From contig JACRFZ010000087.1 in the NCBI GenBank assembly GCA_016212515.1, positions 124,001 to 188,000 of the forward strand: a stretch of 64,000 nt of DNA, in the 5' to 3' direction. Both the position numbers and the translations under genes were made by a program. This DNA is from Candidatus Melainabacteria bacterium. GTDB lineage: Bacteria; Cyanobacteriota; Vampirovibrionia; Obscuribacterales; Obscuribacteraceae. How positions within the stretch are numbered: position 1 is the stretch's first letter; each line of letters begins with the position of its first letter. Under the pieces are notes generated by a model that ran no database searches, was not told the DNA's origin, and was given only the letters and a program-made list of their open reading frames with translations. Shown piece after piece: positions 42,915-51,663 of this stretch.

Positions 42915-44393
42915 TCAACCGCTACTACCGGTCAGCCTCACCAGCCTGTCTCTGGCAACACGGGCATTTCTGCCTGTGGGAGCTTGCCTGAGATAGGTCT
43001 TATACTCATTGACCGCATCCCGGGTGCGCTCCACCCTCTCCAGCAAGACCGCCAGATTGAAGTGAGCCACCGGCAGTTCACCGCCGGATTGAAGTATGGC
43101 TTTGCGAAAAGCGCGATCTGCCCCCTTGTAATCGCCCTTTTCCCTGAGAATTACGCCGAGCATGTTCTGAGCTGCCGGGCAGGTCTTCTTGATCTGAGCC
43201 CCATCATCAACGGCCTTGCGAAAGGCCGCCTCGGCGCCGTCGTTATCACCCTGCCTGCGAAGGGCCATGCCCAGGTTGTACTGTGCTTCCATGAAACCGC
43301 TGGGGCGAAAGAGCAGAGCTTTGCGGAAATACTCGATGGCCTTCACGGTCTGACCGCTGTTACTCAAGGCAAGAGCATAATTGTTGAGAACAATAGGATC
43401 TTCGCCGGCACCATTTTTGACGAGATAGTCCAGCCCCTGTAAGGCTTCCGTGTAGTTATGCTTCTTGAGGGCTAGAAAAGAGCGACTTCTAAGCTGGGTC
43501 AGGGCGGCCTCGGTCGAATCCATCTGATGTGCGTTTTCCCGGGGCTGCTCCACCGGTTGCCCCTTCAAACGCGCGATTCTAAGCCTGGTCTCTTCCTTAT
43601 ACTTGGGTTCCGTCTCGTATTTGAGAGACTGCTCAAAGGCCTTCACCGCCTCAGACGCCCTGCCGCGTCGCTCTTCGATCAAGCCCAGATGGTAAAAGCT
43701 AAAGGATGAATCGGGGCGAAGCTTGAGAGACTTCATGACATTGTTGTAGGCGTCATCAAGGCGTCCCTCGCTCAAATCCACCACGGACAGGCCGCTGTAG
43801 CTGGCGGCACTTTCCGGGTCCAATTTTATGGCTGTGCTGTAATGCTCACGAGCCTCGCGCAAAAGGCTCTCTTTATCTCCCTTTTCAGCCTTGTTGCCGG
43901 CATCGCGCAGGGCATTGGCCAGGTAATAGTGAATCGTAGGGCTATTCTTCCCCTCCCCACTCAAGCAGAGACGCCAGGGATGAATAGCATCTTCCGGTTT
44001 ACCGGTGGAATAAAGCAAAAGTCCAAGGTTGGAAAGAGCCGGCTCATAGAGCGGTTCTATATTGATGGCTTTCTTAAAATAAGTGATGGCTTTGCCGGTA
44101 TTACCCTGGTCGGCATAGATTCTGCCCATATTGTTGTATGCAGCCGGCAGCCTGGGATCAAGCCGGGCCGCCGCCTCAAAAGCTTTCAGGGCCTCATTGC
44201 CTTTGTTCTGTTTGAGTAACTCAACTCCGGCGGACAATTGCTTCAGTGCCGCCTCCTTATTGGACTGCCCTGAAACCGGCAAAGCAGAAAAGTCGGGCCA
44301 GGCCAGATTCAAACCGACGAGAAGGGCAAGGGGCAGGCCGATTCCAGCATTCGGAAGAGAAGTTTTAGATAGAGTCACTTGATAACCACTCAT
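42915..44393 (-). CDS. Exported TPR-repeat protein
   Basis: 492 residues from an in-frame ATG; a GTG 12 codons upstream is possible. A signal or anchor segment (GLPLALLVGLNLAWPDF) precedes about nine or ten TPR units, including AYNNMGRIYADQGNTGKAITYFKKAI and QYNLGMALRRQGDNDGAEAAFRKA. It ends with an EYKTYLRQAPTGRNARVARDR-like module similar to the end of the super-repeats in the 1257-residue TPR protein. Role unknown; probably a periplasmic scaffold. Confidence 0.85.
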   Translation of the reverse strand: MSGYQVTLSKTSLPNAGIGLPLALLVGLNLAWPDFSALPVSGQSNKEAALKQLSAGVELLKQNKGNEALKAFEAAARLDPRLPAAYNNMGRIYADQGNTGKAITYFKKAINIEPLYEPALSNLGLLLYSTGKPEDAIHPWRLCLSGEGKNSPTIHYYLANALRDAGNKAEKGDKESLLREAREHYSTAIKLDPESAASYSGLSVVDLSEGRLDDAYNNVMKSLKLRPDSSFSFYHLGLIEERRGRASEAVKAFEQSLKYETEPKYKEETRLRIARLKGQPVEQPRENAHQMDSTEAALTQLRSRSFLALKKHNYTEALQGLDYLVKNGAGEDPIVLNNYALALSNSGQTVKAIEYFRKALLFRPSGFMEAQYNLGMALRRQGDNDGAEAAFRKAVDDGAQIKKTCPAAQNMLGVILREKGDYKGADRAFRKAILQSGGELPVAHFNLAVLLERVERTRDAVNEYKTYLRQAPTGRNARVARDRLVRLTGSSG

Positions 44394-44562
44394 TCTCAAG
44401 AGTGCCCGACAACCCACATTGAAGGACACATTTCATGATACTCGAAACTTCAATTTAGAGCCTGTTACACAGGGCCATGCCCCGGGAAAACCTTAGCCCC
44501 GGATGATAAAATGACCTATTCCTATCTTTCTGTTCTTTCTTTAAGCCGAAGACCAGAGGGAA

Positions 44563-44588
44563 TCGAAAATAACGAAAGCTATTTTCGA
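44563..44588. promoter_or_regulatory. Inverted repeat in the mfd leader
   Basis: TCGAAAATA-N8-TATTTTCGA, 9-bp perfect arms, ends 67 nt before the mfd start. It does not match the LexA boxes known from Gram-positive bacteria or cyanobacteria. It may be an operator or leader hairpin. No clear -35/-10 pair was found in the 44394-44655 gap. Confidence 0.4.
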
Positions 44589-44655
44589 CACAACTTCAAA
44601 GTCAAAGACAATTTCAACACTAGAATCCCATAACAAAATCAAGAGTCTCTCAGGA

Positions 44656-47600
44656 ATGCTGAACAGCAACCTCAACTTAGTCGCGAAACTCCATCAGCTT
44701 TTCCTCGATAGCCCCCAGTACGCCAAACTACTCGGACGCACAGCCCGGGGCTCCGGCAAGAACGAGCTGAACCTGGTGGGTCTGACCGATTCCGCCAAGT
44801 CGCTGGTCTTGTCGGTCCTCACCCATGAAACACGGCGCCCCCTGGTCTTGGTAGTGCAAGATAACCACAGCGGCGCCCGTTATCACCAGGAACTTATAAA
44901 CCTGAGCCGCTACCCGGTTTTCTTTTATCCATCGAGCGAAGTATCGCCTTACGAGCAAGTATTGTCGAGCCCGGATAATATCGCAGCCCAACTGGAGTTA
45001 CTGCGGCACATAGAAAACGAAGACAACCACAAAGAGCCCTTCATAGCCGTGGTCAGCGCCAGAGCACTTTCCCAGCGCGTACTTTCCCGAAAAGGTCTGA
45101 AGGAAAAGAGCCTCACCCTGAGCGTGGGCGATCAAATCGACTCCCTGGAATTGGGACGCAAACTGACCAATCTTGGTTATTCCAAGGAAGCCCTGGTCAC
45201 CCTGCGGGGTGAGTTTAGTATCAGGGGCGATATCATAGACATCTTCCCGTCCTGCGGCTTGCCCATCCGCGTGGAGCTTTTCGGCGACGAAATCGAATCC
45301 ATGCGAGTCTTCAATATCGATTCCCAGCGCTCCATCGAACAAAGCAGTAAAACCACCATTCCGCCTCGCTGGTGGGTAACATTGCCGGCGGCAGAAGATG
45401 AGAGACAGGCCCTGGTGGAAAGACTGACGGCTCTCACCGAAAGCACCGCCGAAAACCTTTCCGATACTGCCGCCGAGACCCTCAAAGATGTTATGCAGGG
45501 TGACCTTGATGCCCTGAGCCAGGGACGTTATCCGGAGTCGGTGGAGTATTACGCACCTTATATAGATACGGATTTTGCCACCCTCATCGACTATCTCTCG
45601 GAAAGTACCATGGTGGTGCTGGACGAATGGGATACATTGCTGGCCTCTCTCAGCTCCCATGATGAAAAACTTGCCGCCTCCATCAAAGAAGGTCTGGAAA
45701 CGGGAAGGCTTCTGCCCCTGCCCCGGCCCCTGCATTTAAAAGCCTCAGAGATAGCCGAGTCTCTCAAACCTTTCCAACGCATATATGCATCCACCCTGCC
45801 CCTTGCGCTCGAAGAAGAGGCACCGCCCGTGGGGCAAGTTTCAAGCACTATCAACTTTGACTGCCAACCCATAGAACGCTTCGGCAACCAACTCAATGTG
45901 CTGGCGGAAAGAGTCAAATCATGGCGCAAAGACGGCTACCACATTCTGCTTTGTACCGAACAGCCCCAGAGAATTCTCGGCATATTGAAGGAATGGGATT
46001 GTGCAGCCACTTATATAGCAGGCGGTGACGGTGGTGAAGAGACCCACATCCCACCTGCAAGCAAAGATGAAGGTGCGGCGCCCAGTGCACCAATGGCTCT
46101 ACCGGAAGACTTGCTGGGAGATCTTTCCAGCGCTCTTGGCGCCAGAGAAAACAGGGAGAAACAAGCAGGCAAAGAAAAAATTTGGGTTTGCCGCCATGGC
46201 TTCAGCCATGGCTTCCGCCTTCTTGACGCCGGTCTCGTTTGCATCACCGATGCCGAAATGTTCGGCGTCAAGCGCAAGCCTACAATATATAGACGGCCGG
46301 TCATAGAGAAAAACTATGAGCGCTTCACCTCCATAGCCGACCTGAAAGTAGGTGACTATGTGGTGCACATCAAACACGGTATCGGACAATTCGTCGGTGT
46401 CCAGCGTATTCGTATCGACACCCAGGAACGTGAGCACCTGCGCATCCAGTATGCCGGTGACGATGTGCTCTACGTGCCGGTGGATCAAATCAACCTTCTA
46501 AGCCGCTATCGCGGCGCCGGCGACTCACCGCCCAGACTGTCGCGCTTCGGCGGCGCCGAATGGGAATCAACCAAACGGCGGGTGAAAAAATCCATCAAGC
46601 AGGTGGCCGAAGATCTGGTCAATCTCTACGCCATGCGCGCCAAACAAGAAGGCTACCAGTGCACGCCGGACACACCCTGGCAGTACGAAATGGAAGAAGC
46701 TTTCCCTTACGAGGAAACGCCGGACCAGTGGCAGGCTATTCAGGACGTGAAGAACGATCTGGAATCAAGCAAACCCATGGACCGCCTCATCTGCGGAGAT
46801 GTGGGCTTCGGTAAAACGGAAATTGCCATCCGGGGCGTCTTTAAAACCGTAATGTCGGGCAAGCAGGTGGCGGTCCTCGTACCCACAACCATTTTGGCCC
46901 AGCAGCACTATAACAATATGGCCGATCGCTTTGCCCCCTACCCGGTCAAAGTTGGTCTTTTGAGCCGTTTTCGCACCGCCAAAGAACAAAGGGAAGTAGC
47001 CAAACGCCTCACCTCGGGTGAATGCGATGTGGTCATAGGCACCCACCGTATGCTGCAAAAAGACATTGCCTTCAAAGACCTCGGTCTTGTGGTCATAGAC
47101 GAAGAGCAGCGATTCGGCGTGGCCCACAAAGAAAGACTGAAGCAGCTGCGCGTCATGGTAGACGTAATGACCATGTCCGCCACGCCCATACCAAGAACCC
47201 TCTACATGGCCCTATCCGGCGCCAGAGACATGTCTATCATCAACACGCCGCCGACCAACCGGGCACCTATTAAGACCTTTGTGGGCGAATACAAATTGCC
47301 TCTGGTGCGTACAGCCATTCTGCACGAAATGGAAAGAGGCGGCCAGGTTTACTTCGTTCACAACCGTGTAGAAAATATCGAGCAAATCGCCGCCGAAGTG
47401 AAGATGCTGGTACCGGAAGCCCGTATCGCCATCGGTCATGGACAGATGGGTGAACGAGATCTGGAGAATGTGATGCTGGCCTTCCTGGCCCATGAATATG
47501 ACGTGCTGGTCTGCACCACCATTATCGAATCGGGTCTCGATATTCCCAACGTCAATACCATTATCATCAACGACGCCGACAAACTCGGTCTGGCCCAGAT

Positions 47601-48384
47601 GTACCAGCTCAGAGGTCGGGTCGGCCGCTCGGAAGTACAGGCCTATGCCTACTGCCTCTACAAACCTTCAAAGGTTTTGTCGGAACAAGCCCAGGGACGA
47701 CTCAAGGCCATACGCGAATTTACTTCTCTTGGCTCCGGCTACCAGATAGCCCTGCGAGACATGGAGATAAGAGGCGTAGGCAACATCCTCGGTGCCGAAC
47801 AGCACGGACATATGATCTCGGTGGGCTTCGACCTCTATTGCAAGCTCCTTGAAGAATCAGTGGCAGAACTGAAGGGCGAAGCCGTAGCTCAGGACTATGA
47901 TACCGCCGTCGATATCAACGTCACGGCCTATATACCGGAGAGCTATATCCAGGACAACGAACAACGCCTTGTGGAATACAAACGACTGGCCGACGTTAAG
48001 ACAGAGCGCGAGTTGTCTATGCTCATGACCGAGTGGAAAGACCGTTTCGGCAATATTCCCAAAGAGACCGAGCAACTGGTGAAAGTGGTGCGCCTGCGTC
48101 TGTTGGCCGCTGCCGCCAACGTACAATCCATCAAGCCGGACATGCAGGGTATGCGCCTCTATGTTCCTTTCCGCCTGCAGCAGTGGATGCCTCTGCAAGC
48201 CAGACTGCCTAAACACCTTGGTTCAAGAACCACCTACAAACCAGGCATCGCCGGCGGACAGGGCTCCAGCCCCTACATTCTGGTGAAAGCGCAGGGCGAT
48301 GAGCCGGAAGAACAGCTCAATTTGTTGGAAGATCTTTTGCAATCCATGGCAACCAGCGTTGAAGTAAACACAAGACCCGCCTGA
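44656..48384 (+). CDS. mfd: Transcription-repair coupling factor Mfd
   Basis: 1242 residues. Mfd removes RNA polymerase stalled at lesions and recruits UvrA. The N-terminal UvrB-like module, CarD-like RNA polymerase-interaction domain (about 555-625, VGDYVVHIKHGIGQF), SF2 motor with Walker A GDVGFGKTE (about 713), DEEQ box IDEEQRFGV (about 815), ESGLDIPNVN and QLRGRVGRSE (about 985), and the C-terminal TRCF domain are all present. Only a GGA directly abutting the ATG serves as SD. The PpiC foldase gene follows after 10 nt. Confidence 0.98.
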   Translation: MLNSNLNLVAKLHQLFLDSPQYAKLLGRTARGSGKNELNLVGLTDSAKSLVLSVLTHETRRPLVLVVQDNHSGARYHQELINLSRYPVFFYPSSEVSPYEQVLSSPDNIAAQLELLRHIENEDNHKEPFIAVVSARALSQRVLSRKGLKEKSLTLSVGDQIDSLELGRKLTNLGYSKEALVTLRGEFSIRGDIIDIFPSCGLPIRVELFGDEIESMRVFNIDSQRSIEQSSKTTIPPRWWVTLPAAEDERQALVERLTALTESTAENLSDTAAETLKDVMQGDLDALSQGRYPESVEYYAPYIDTDFATLIDYLSESTMVVLDEWDTLLASLSSHDEKLAASIKEGLETGRLLPLPRPLHLKASEIAESLKPFQRIYASTLPLALEEEAPPVGQVSSTINFDCQPIERFGNQLNVLAERVKSWRKDGYHILLCTEQPQRILGILKEWDCAATYIAGGDGGEETHIPPASKDEGAAPSAPMALPEDLLGDLSSALGARENREKQAGKEKIWVCRHGFSHGFRLLDAGLVCITDAEMFGVKRKPTIYRRPVIEKNYERFTSIADLKVGDYVVHIKHGIGQFVGVQRIRIDTQEREHLRIQYAGDDVLYVPVDQINLLSRYRGAGDSPPRLSRFGGAEWESTKRRVKKSIKQVAEDLVNLYAMRAKQEGYQCTPDTPWQYEMEEAFPYEETPDQWQAIQDVKNDLESSKPMDRLICGDVGFGKTEIAIRGVFKTVMSGKQVAVLVPTTILAQQHYNNMADRFAPYPVKVGLLSRFRTAKEQREVAKRLTSGECDVVIGTHRMLQKDIAFKDLGLVVIDEEQRFGVAHKERLKQLRVMVDVMTMSATPIPRTLYMALSGARDMSIINTPPTNRAPIKTFVGEYKLPLVRTAILHEMERGGQVYFVHNRVENIEQIAAEVKMLVPEARIAIGHGQMGERDLENVMLAFLAHEYDVLVCTTIIESGLDIPNVNTIIINDADKLGLAQMYQLRGRVGRSEVQAYAYCLYKPSKVLSEQAQGRLKAIREFTSLGSGYQIALRDMEIRGVGNILGAEQHGHMISVGFDLYCKLLEESVAELKGEAVAQDYDTAVDINVTAYIPESYIQDNEQRLVEYKRLADVKTERELSMLMTEWKDRFGNIPKETEQLVKVVRLRLLAAAANVQSIKPDMQGMRLYVPFRLQQWMPLQARLPKHLGSRTTYKPGIAGGQGSSPYILVKAQGDEPEEQLNLLEDLLQSMATSVEVNTRPA

Positions 48385-48394
48385 GGTAAAACAA

Positions 48395-49978
48395 GTGACC
48401 GGAAAAGTAAGCAATTTGGAAGATGGCAAAATTGCAGGCGACGTAGCCAGGTGCAGAGCACTGACCCGGGTATGCCGTCCACAGGCGGCAGGCGGCAAAT
48501 TCACCCTCTTGACACTGGCTATTTGCGCCGGAACGCTTCTACTTGCCGGTTGCAATAGCAAGCAGGAAACCAGCGGCGGTGAAAAAACTGGCGAGCAAAC
48601 CAGTGGCACCGGTAGCGGTACCACGACCGAACCGGCCAAAAGCGAAGACAAAACCGGACAGAACTCTCAGACCAATGCGCCTGATGATGCTACCGGTAAG
48701 GAACCTTCTGTCACCGGCGGCAATGTCCAACTACCCAATGCCGTGAACCTGGCCACCTTACCTCCCACTATGGTGATTTGCACTGTGGACGGTACGCCGG
48801 TAACCATCTCTCAATTCAAAAGGGAATATAGAGAAGCCATAGGCTCCCTGCAAGCCGTGCTGGGCATGCAACCCATGCAGGTGCAAGAGCTGGTGAAACA
48901 GGCTACAGCCGCCGGTGTAAGCCTCACCGCCGAAGAGAAGAAGAAGCTTCTGGAGGCAGCGCGCAAACCGCAATCACTGGAAGGTAAGAGTCTCGACAAA
49001 TTCCTCAAAGAAAAGAAACTTACGGAAGCTGAATTCGACAAGCAAGTAATCGATCTTGGTCTCGCTTTTAAAGTTGGCGCCAAGTTGATTGAGCAGCAAT
49101 TGCTCACCGAGCTTATCAACCGTGAGCTATTGCTTGCCGAAGCCAAAGCGCAGAACTTCTACAAGCCGGCTTACAACAATTATTTGAAGGTAAAAGATCT
49201 ACCCAAATATAAGAAGATGCTGGAGATGAGCGATCAGACTCCGGAAGAAATAAAGGAAGACCTCATCCAGGGCGAGATGCTCATTATGCTCATGCAAAAG
49301 ATCGCCAGGGAGAGCGTGGCCTCAGACAAGGAGCTATTGGCTTTCTATCAAAAGAATAAAGAAGCCTTCAAGCACGGTGAGAAAGTCAGGCTCTCCCATA
49401 TTGTTCTGGCCGCCCCCAAGGTCGATGCACCACCCATGGAGAGCATTAAGACCCAGTTGAAGAAACAAAATCCAACTATGTCCGATGCCGACCTGGATAA
49501 GGAAGTACTGGTGGTGAAGCAACAGAAGATGCGCCTGGCCCAGGAACTCCTAGCCAGAGCAAATAAGGGCGAAGACTTCAAATCCCTGGCCGACGGCAAT
49601 ACCGAAGATATGCAAGCCAGACAAGCAAAGAACGGCGGCGATCTGGGTTATATAGACGTACTTGCCGCCCAGACCGGACCGGATCAAAAAGCTCTGCTCG
49701 ATGCCGTGAAGAACCTCAAACCCGGTCAACTGGCTCTTACTCCTGTTGAAACCAACTTCGGTTACCACGTCATCAAATTGACGGAGAAAGTGCCGGCCGG
49801 AACCTTCAGCTTCGATGAAATCAAAGACCAGCTCAAGGAAAAGTTCGTCGCCCAAAACATGGAAGCAGCCAAAACCAGGTGGCTGGTTAACAAGCGCAAG
49901 TCGGCCAAAATCGTCTTTTCCGATGAATTCCGCAAAGCCTCAAGCACAGCCAGCGTGCCACAGGCTAATGTCAAATAG
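48395..49978 (+). CDS. Lipoprotein peptidyl-prolyl isomerase (PpiC/SurA-like foldase)
   Basis: 527 residues from a GTG with GAGG 8 nt upstream. A basic N-terminal extension leads to a lipobox LLAG-C53. A disordered Ser/Thr/Gly linker is followed by a SurA N-like helical domain (about 125-320, VDGTPVTISQFKREY) and a parvulin PpiC domain (about 328-465, VRLSHIVLAAP, GGDLGYIDV, GYHVIKL). It would assist folding of exported proteins at the membrane. A helical insertion splits the PpiC start (MESIKTQLKKQNPTMSDADL). It is co-transcribed with mfd. Confidence 0.9.
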   Translation: MTGKVSNLEDGKIAGDVARCRALTRVCRPQAAGGKFTLLTLAICAGTLLLAGCNSKQETSGGEKTGEQTSGTGSGTTTEPAKSEDKTGQNSQTNAPDDATGKEPSVTGGNVQLPNAVNLATLPPTMVICTVDGTPVTISQFKREYREAIGSLQAVLGMQPMQVQELVKQATAAGVSLTAEEKKKLLEAARKPQSLEGKSLDKFLKEKKLTEAEFDKQVIDLGLAFKVGAKLIEQQLLTELINRELLLAEAKAQNFYKPAYNNYLKVKDLPKYKKMLEMSDQTPEEIKEDLIQGEMLIMLMQKIARESVASDKELLAFYQKNKEAFKHGEKVRLSHIVLAAPKVDAPPMESIKTQLKKQNPTMSDADLDKEVLVVKQQKMRLAQELLARANKGEDFKSLADGNTEDMQARQAKNGGDLGYIDVLAAQTGPDQKALLDAVKNLKPGQLALTPVETNFGYHVIKLTEKVPAGTFSFDEIKDQLKEKFVAQNMEAAKTRWLVNKRKSAKIVFSDEFRKASSTASVPQANVK

Positions 49979-50032
49979 TTTTAGGTCGGTATGGCTGTGA
50001 GATAATAACGTCGCGGCAATAGGAGAGGCAAA

Positions 50033-50923
50033 ATGCTCGAAAGAAATAGAAGACTGAGCTCGATAATGTTGGCTATCACTGTAGTTTCTGCGGGAACGCT
50101 CACCACTTCTTTACAAGCACAAGCAGCGGAAAAGAAAGGCGCCAAGTCTAAGCCGGCAGAAAAAGCCGCCCCGAAGGGCAAAACCAATCCTGAGGCCTAT
50201 ACCCTTCTCAAAGAAGGCATCCGGCTGTCAGGAGAAGGTAAAGGACAGGAAGCGGAAGCCAAGTTCAATGAGGCGATTAAACTTCATCCCGGTTACGCCA
50301 GAGCCTATGCCAATCGCTCCAACATTCATATGATGCGCAAACACTATCGCCGGGCCATTGCCGATTGCGATAAAGCCTTAAGTCTCGATGACAAGTTGGG
50401 TATGGCTTATATCAACCGCTCCTGGGCGGAACTTGCCCTCGGGCAGGTGCAAAAGGCCCTCGATGATGCCAGCAAAGGTATTGAGCTGGAACCCAAAATG
50501 GCTATCGCCTACGTGAACCGCTCCCATGCCTATAACCGCCTGGGCAAAACCAAAGAAGCCCTGGCCGACGCCAACAAAGCTCTGGAATTGAGCCCCAATC
50601 TGGCAGTGGCCCTGGTGAACCGGGCCCATACTTATGTGCTGGAAGGCGAATACAAAAAAGCTATTGAAGATTGCGACAAGGCCCTCGAACTTTCGCCCCA
50701 CATGGCCAGGGCCTATGTGAACAGAGGTCGCGCCCTGCGCTGCCTGGGCCACTACGAAAAAGCCATCGTAGATCTGGACAAAGCAATAACCATAGATTCC
50801 TCTCTCGCCTCTGCCTATTACAACCGGGCGGAAGCCTATGAGAAACTCTCCAAAGCCGACCTGGCCGAAGCGAAGAAACTTGGTTTCAGCGCTGCGGAAG
50901 AAGGAAGAGATAAAGCCCACTAA
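50033..50923 (+). CDS. Exported TPR-repeat protein
   Basis: 296 residues, ATG with AGGAG 7 nt upstream. A signal peptide (LSSIMLAITVVSAGTLTTSLQAQA) is followed by a Lys-rich linker and seven TPR units (about 55-285), e.g. AYVNRSHAYNRLGKTKEALADANKALEL. The repeats are strongly conserved (AYxNRxxA), as in short bacterial TPR scaffolds. A bidirectional terminator follows. Confidence 0.9.
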   Translation: MLERNRRLSSIMLAITVVSAGTLTTSLQAQAAEKKGAKSKPAEKAAPKGKTNPEAYTLLKEGIRLSGEGKGQEAEAKFNEAIKLHPGYARAYANRSNIHMMRKHYRRAIADCDKALSLDDKLGMAYINRSWAELALGQVQKALDDASKGIELEPKMAIAYVNRSHAYNRLGKTKEALADANKALELSPNLAVALVNRAHTYVLEGEYKKAIEDCDKALELSPHMARAYVNRGRALRCLGHYEKAIVDLDKAITIDSSLASAYYNRAEAYEKLSKADLAEAKKLGFSAAEEGRDKAH

Positions 50924-50960
50924 CACTAAATTGGGCGTCCCAAGTGGCAGGCAATCAACA

Positions 50961-50991
50961 AAAAAGGCGGGGCCGTGAGCCCCGCCTTTTT
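50961..50991. terminator. Bidirectional intrinsic terminator
   Basis: Stem GGCGGGGC/GCCCCGCC with a 5-nt loop (50966-50986), T5 on the plus strand and a run of A that gives U on the minus strand. It serves the convergent TPR and ESESGG-repeat genes. Confidence 0.93.
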
Positions 50992-51014
50992 ACTTACTCT
51001 TTATTGAGTGCCGC

Positions 51015-51377
51015 TTACCATCTGTAAGTGCGGATACCAAAAGTGGGATCGGCCTCGGTCTCAGAACCCACAGCCCGCACACCGCCGGTCTCAGACTCGG
51101 CACCGGTCTGAAATACACCGCCGGACTCGGACTCGGCGCCGCTATTGGTGGCACCGCCGGACTCGGAGGAGGACCCGCTATTCATGGCACCGCCTGATTC
51201 CGATTCGGCACCGGTAGAATAAACACCACCGGATTCGCTACCGCCGCCCATTACAAAAAATCCGGCTTCGCTATCAGCAAAGGCCCGAAGATTCATACCC
51301 AGGGTCAGGCAAACCGCCAGCCCGGAGAGCACGAGAGCCGGACGAAGCACTCTGACAGTCACTTCTGGCTTAAACAT
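51015..51377 (-). CDS. Secreted protein with five 12-residue SESGG repeats
   Basis: 120 residues from an ATG with GGAGA 7 nt upstream. A signal peptide (about 1-35, ending in RAFA) is followed by a short linker and five 12-residue units (residues 47-106) of the form SESGGxxxxGAE: VYST, AMNS, ATNS, VFQT and VRAV fill the variable positions. The acidic, Ser/Gly-rich repeats suggest a secreted surface or matrix protein. No family was recognised. Confidence 0.7.
   Translation of the reverse strand: MFKPEVTVRVLRPALVLSGLAVCLTLGMNLRAFADSEAGFFVMGGGSESGGVYSTGAESESGGAMNSGSSSESGGATNSGAESESGGVFQTGAESETGGVRAVGSETEADPTFGIRTYRW
51060..51239 (-). repeat. Five tandem 36-bp repeats encoding SESGG units
   Basis: Period 36 bp, in frame, five units. 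Codon usage varies between units (GGA/GGC/GGT), so the copies are not recent. Confidence 0.8.
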
Positions 51378-51507
51378 GTTCTTCTCTCCTTTATAAAAAC
51401 CTTGCACCTAATACTACCAGAATACCCCCGCCCTTCCGTTAAGGAACGGATTGTCGGAATCTGTGTAGAAAGCTTCATGTAGAAATCTCAAGGCGTTTTC
51501 AAGAGAA

Positions 51508-51525
51508 ATACACCAAACGGTGTAT
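51508..51525. promoter_or_regulatory. Palindrome in the divergent promoter region
   Basis: ATACACC-N4-GGTGTAT, perfect 7-bp arms, between the divergent ESESGG-repeat and beta-helix genes. It is sized like a dimeric regulator site. It lies 36 bp upstream of a TATAAT at 51561-51566 on the plus strand. Confidence 0.4.
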
Positions 51526-51560
51526 GCGGATTGGTCGATGATTTGACCCAAGCCGATCCC

Positions 51561-51566
51561 TATAAT
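51561..51566 (+). promoter_or_regulatory. TATAAT -10 box upstream of the beta-helix gene
   Basis: Perfect TATAAT with no good -35 box at 16-18 bp. The leader to the ATG would be about 90 nt. The missing -35 box and the nearby palindrome would suit an activated promoter. Confidence 0.4.
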
Positions 51567-51663
51567 CGACTGCACCGATTGCAAAACACACATACCCCAA
51601 TGAGCGGTGGCTAACCCCGACCACCAGGCTCTGCCTTGTCTCGACCTTAAAAGGAGATGTCCT

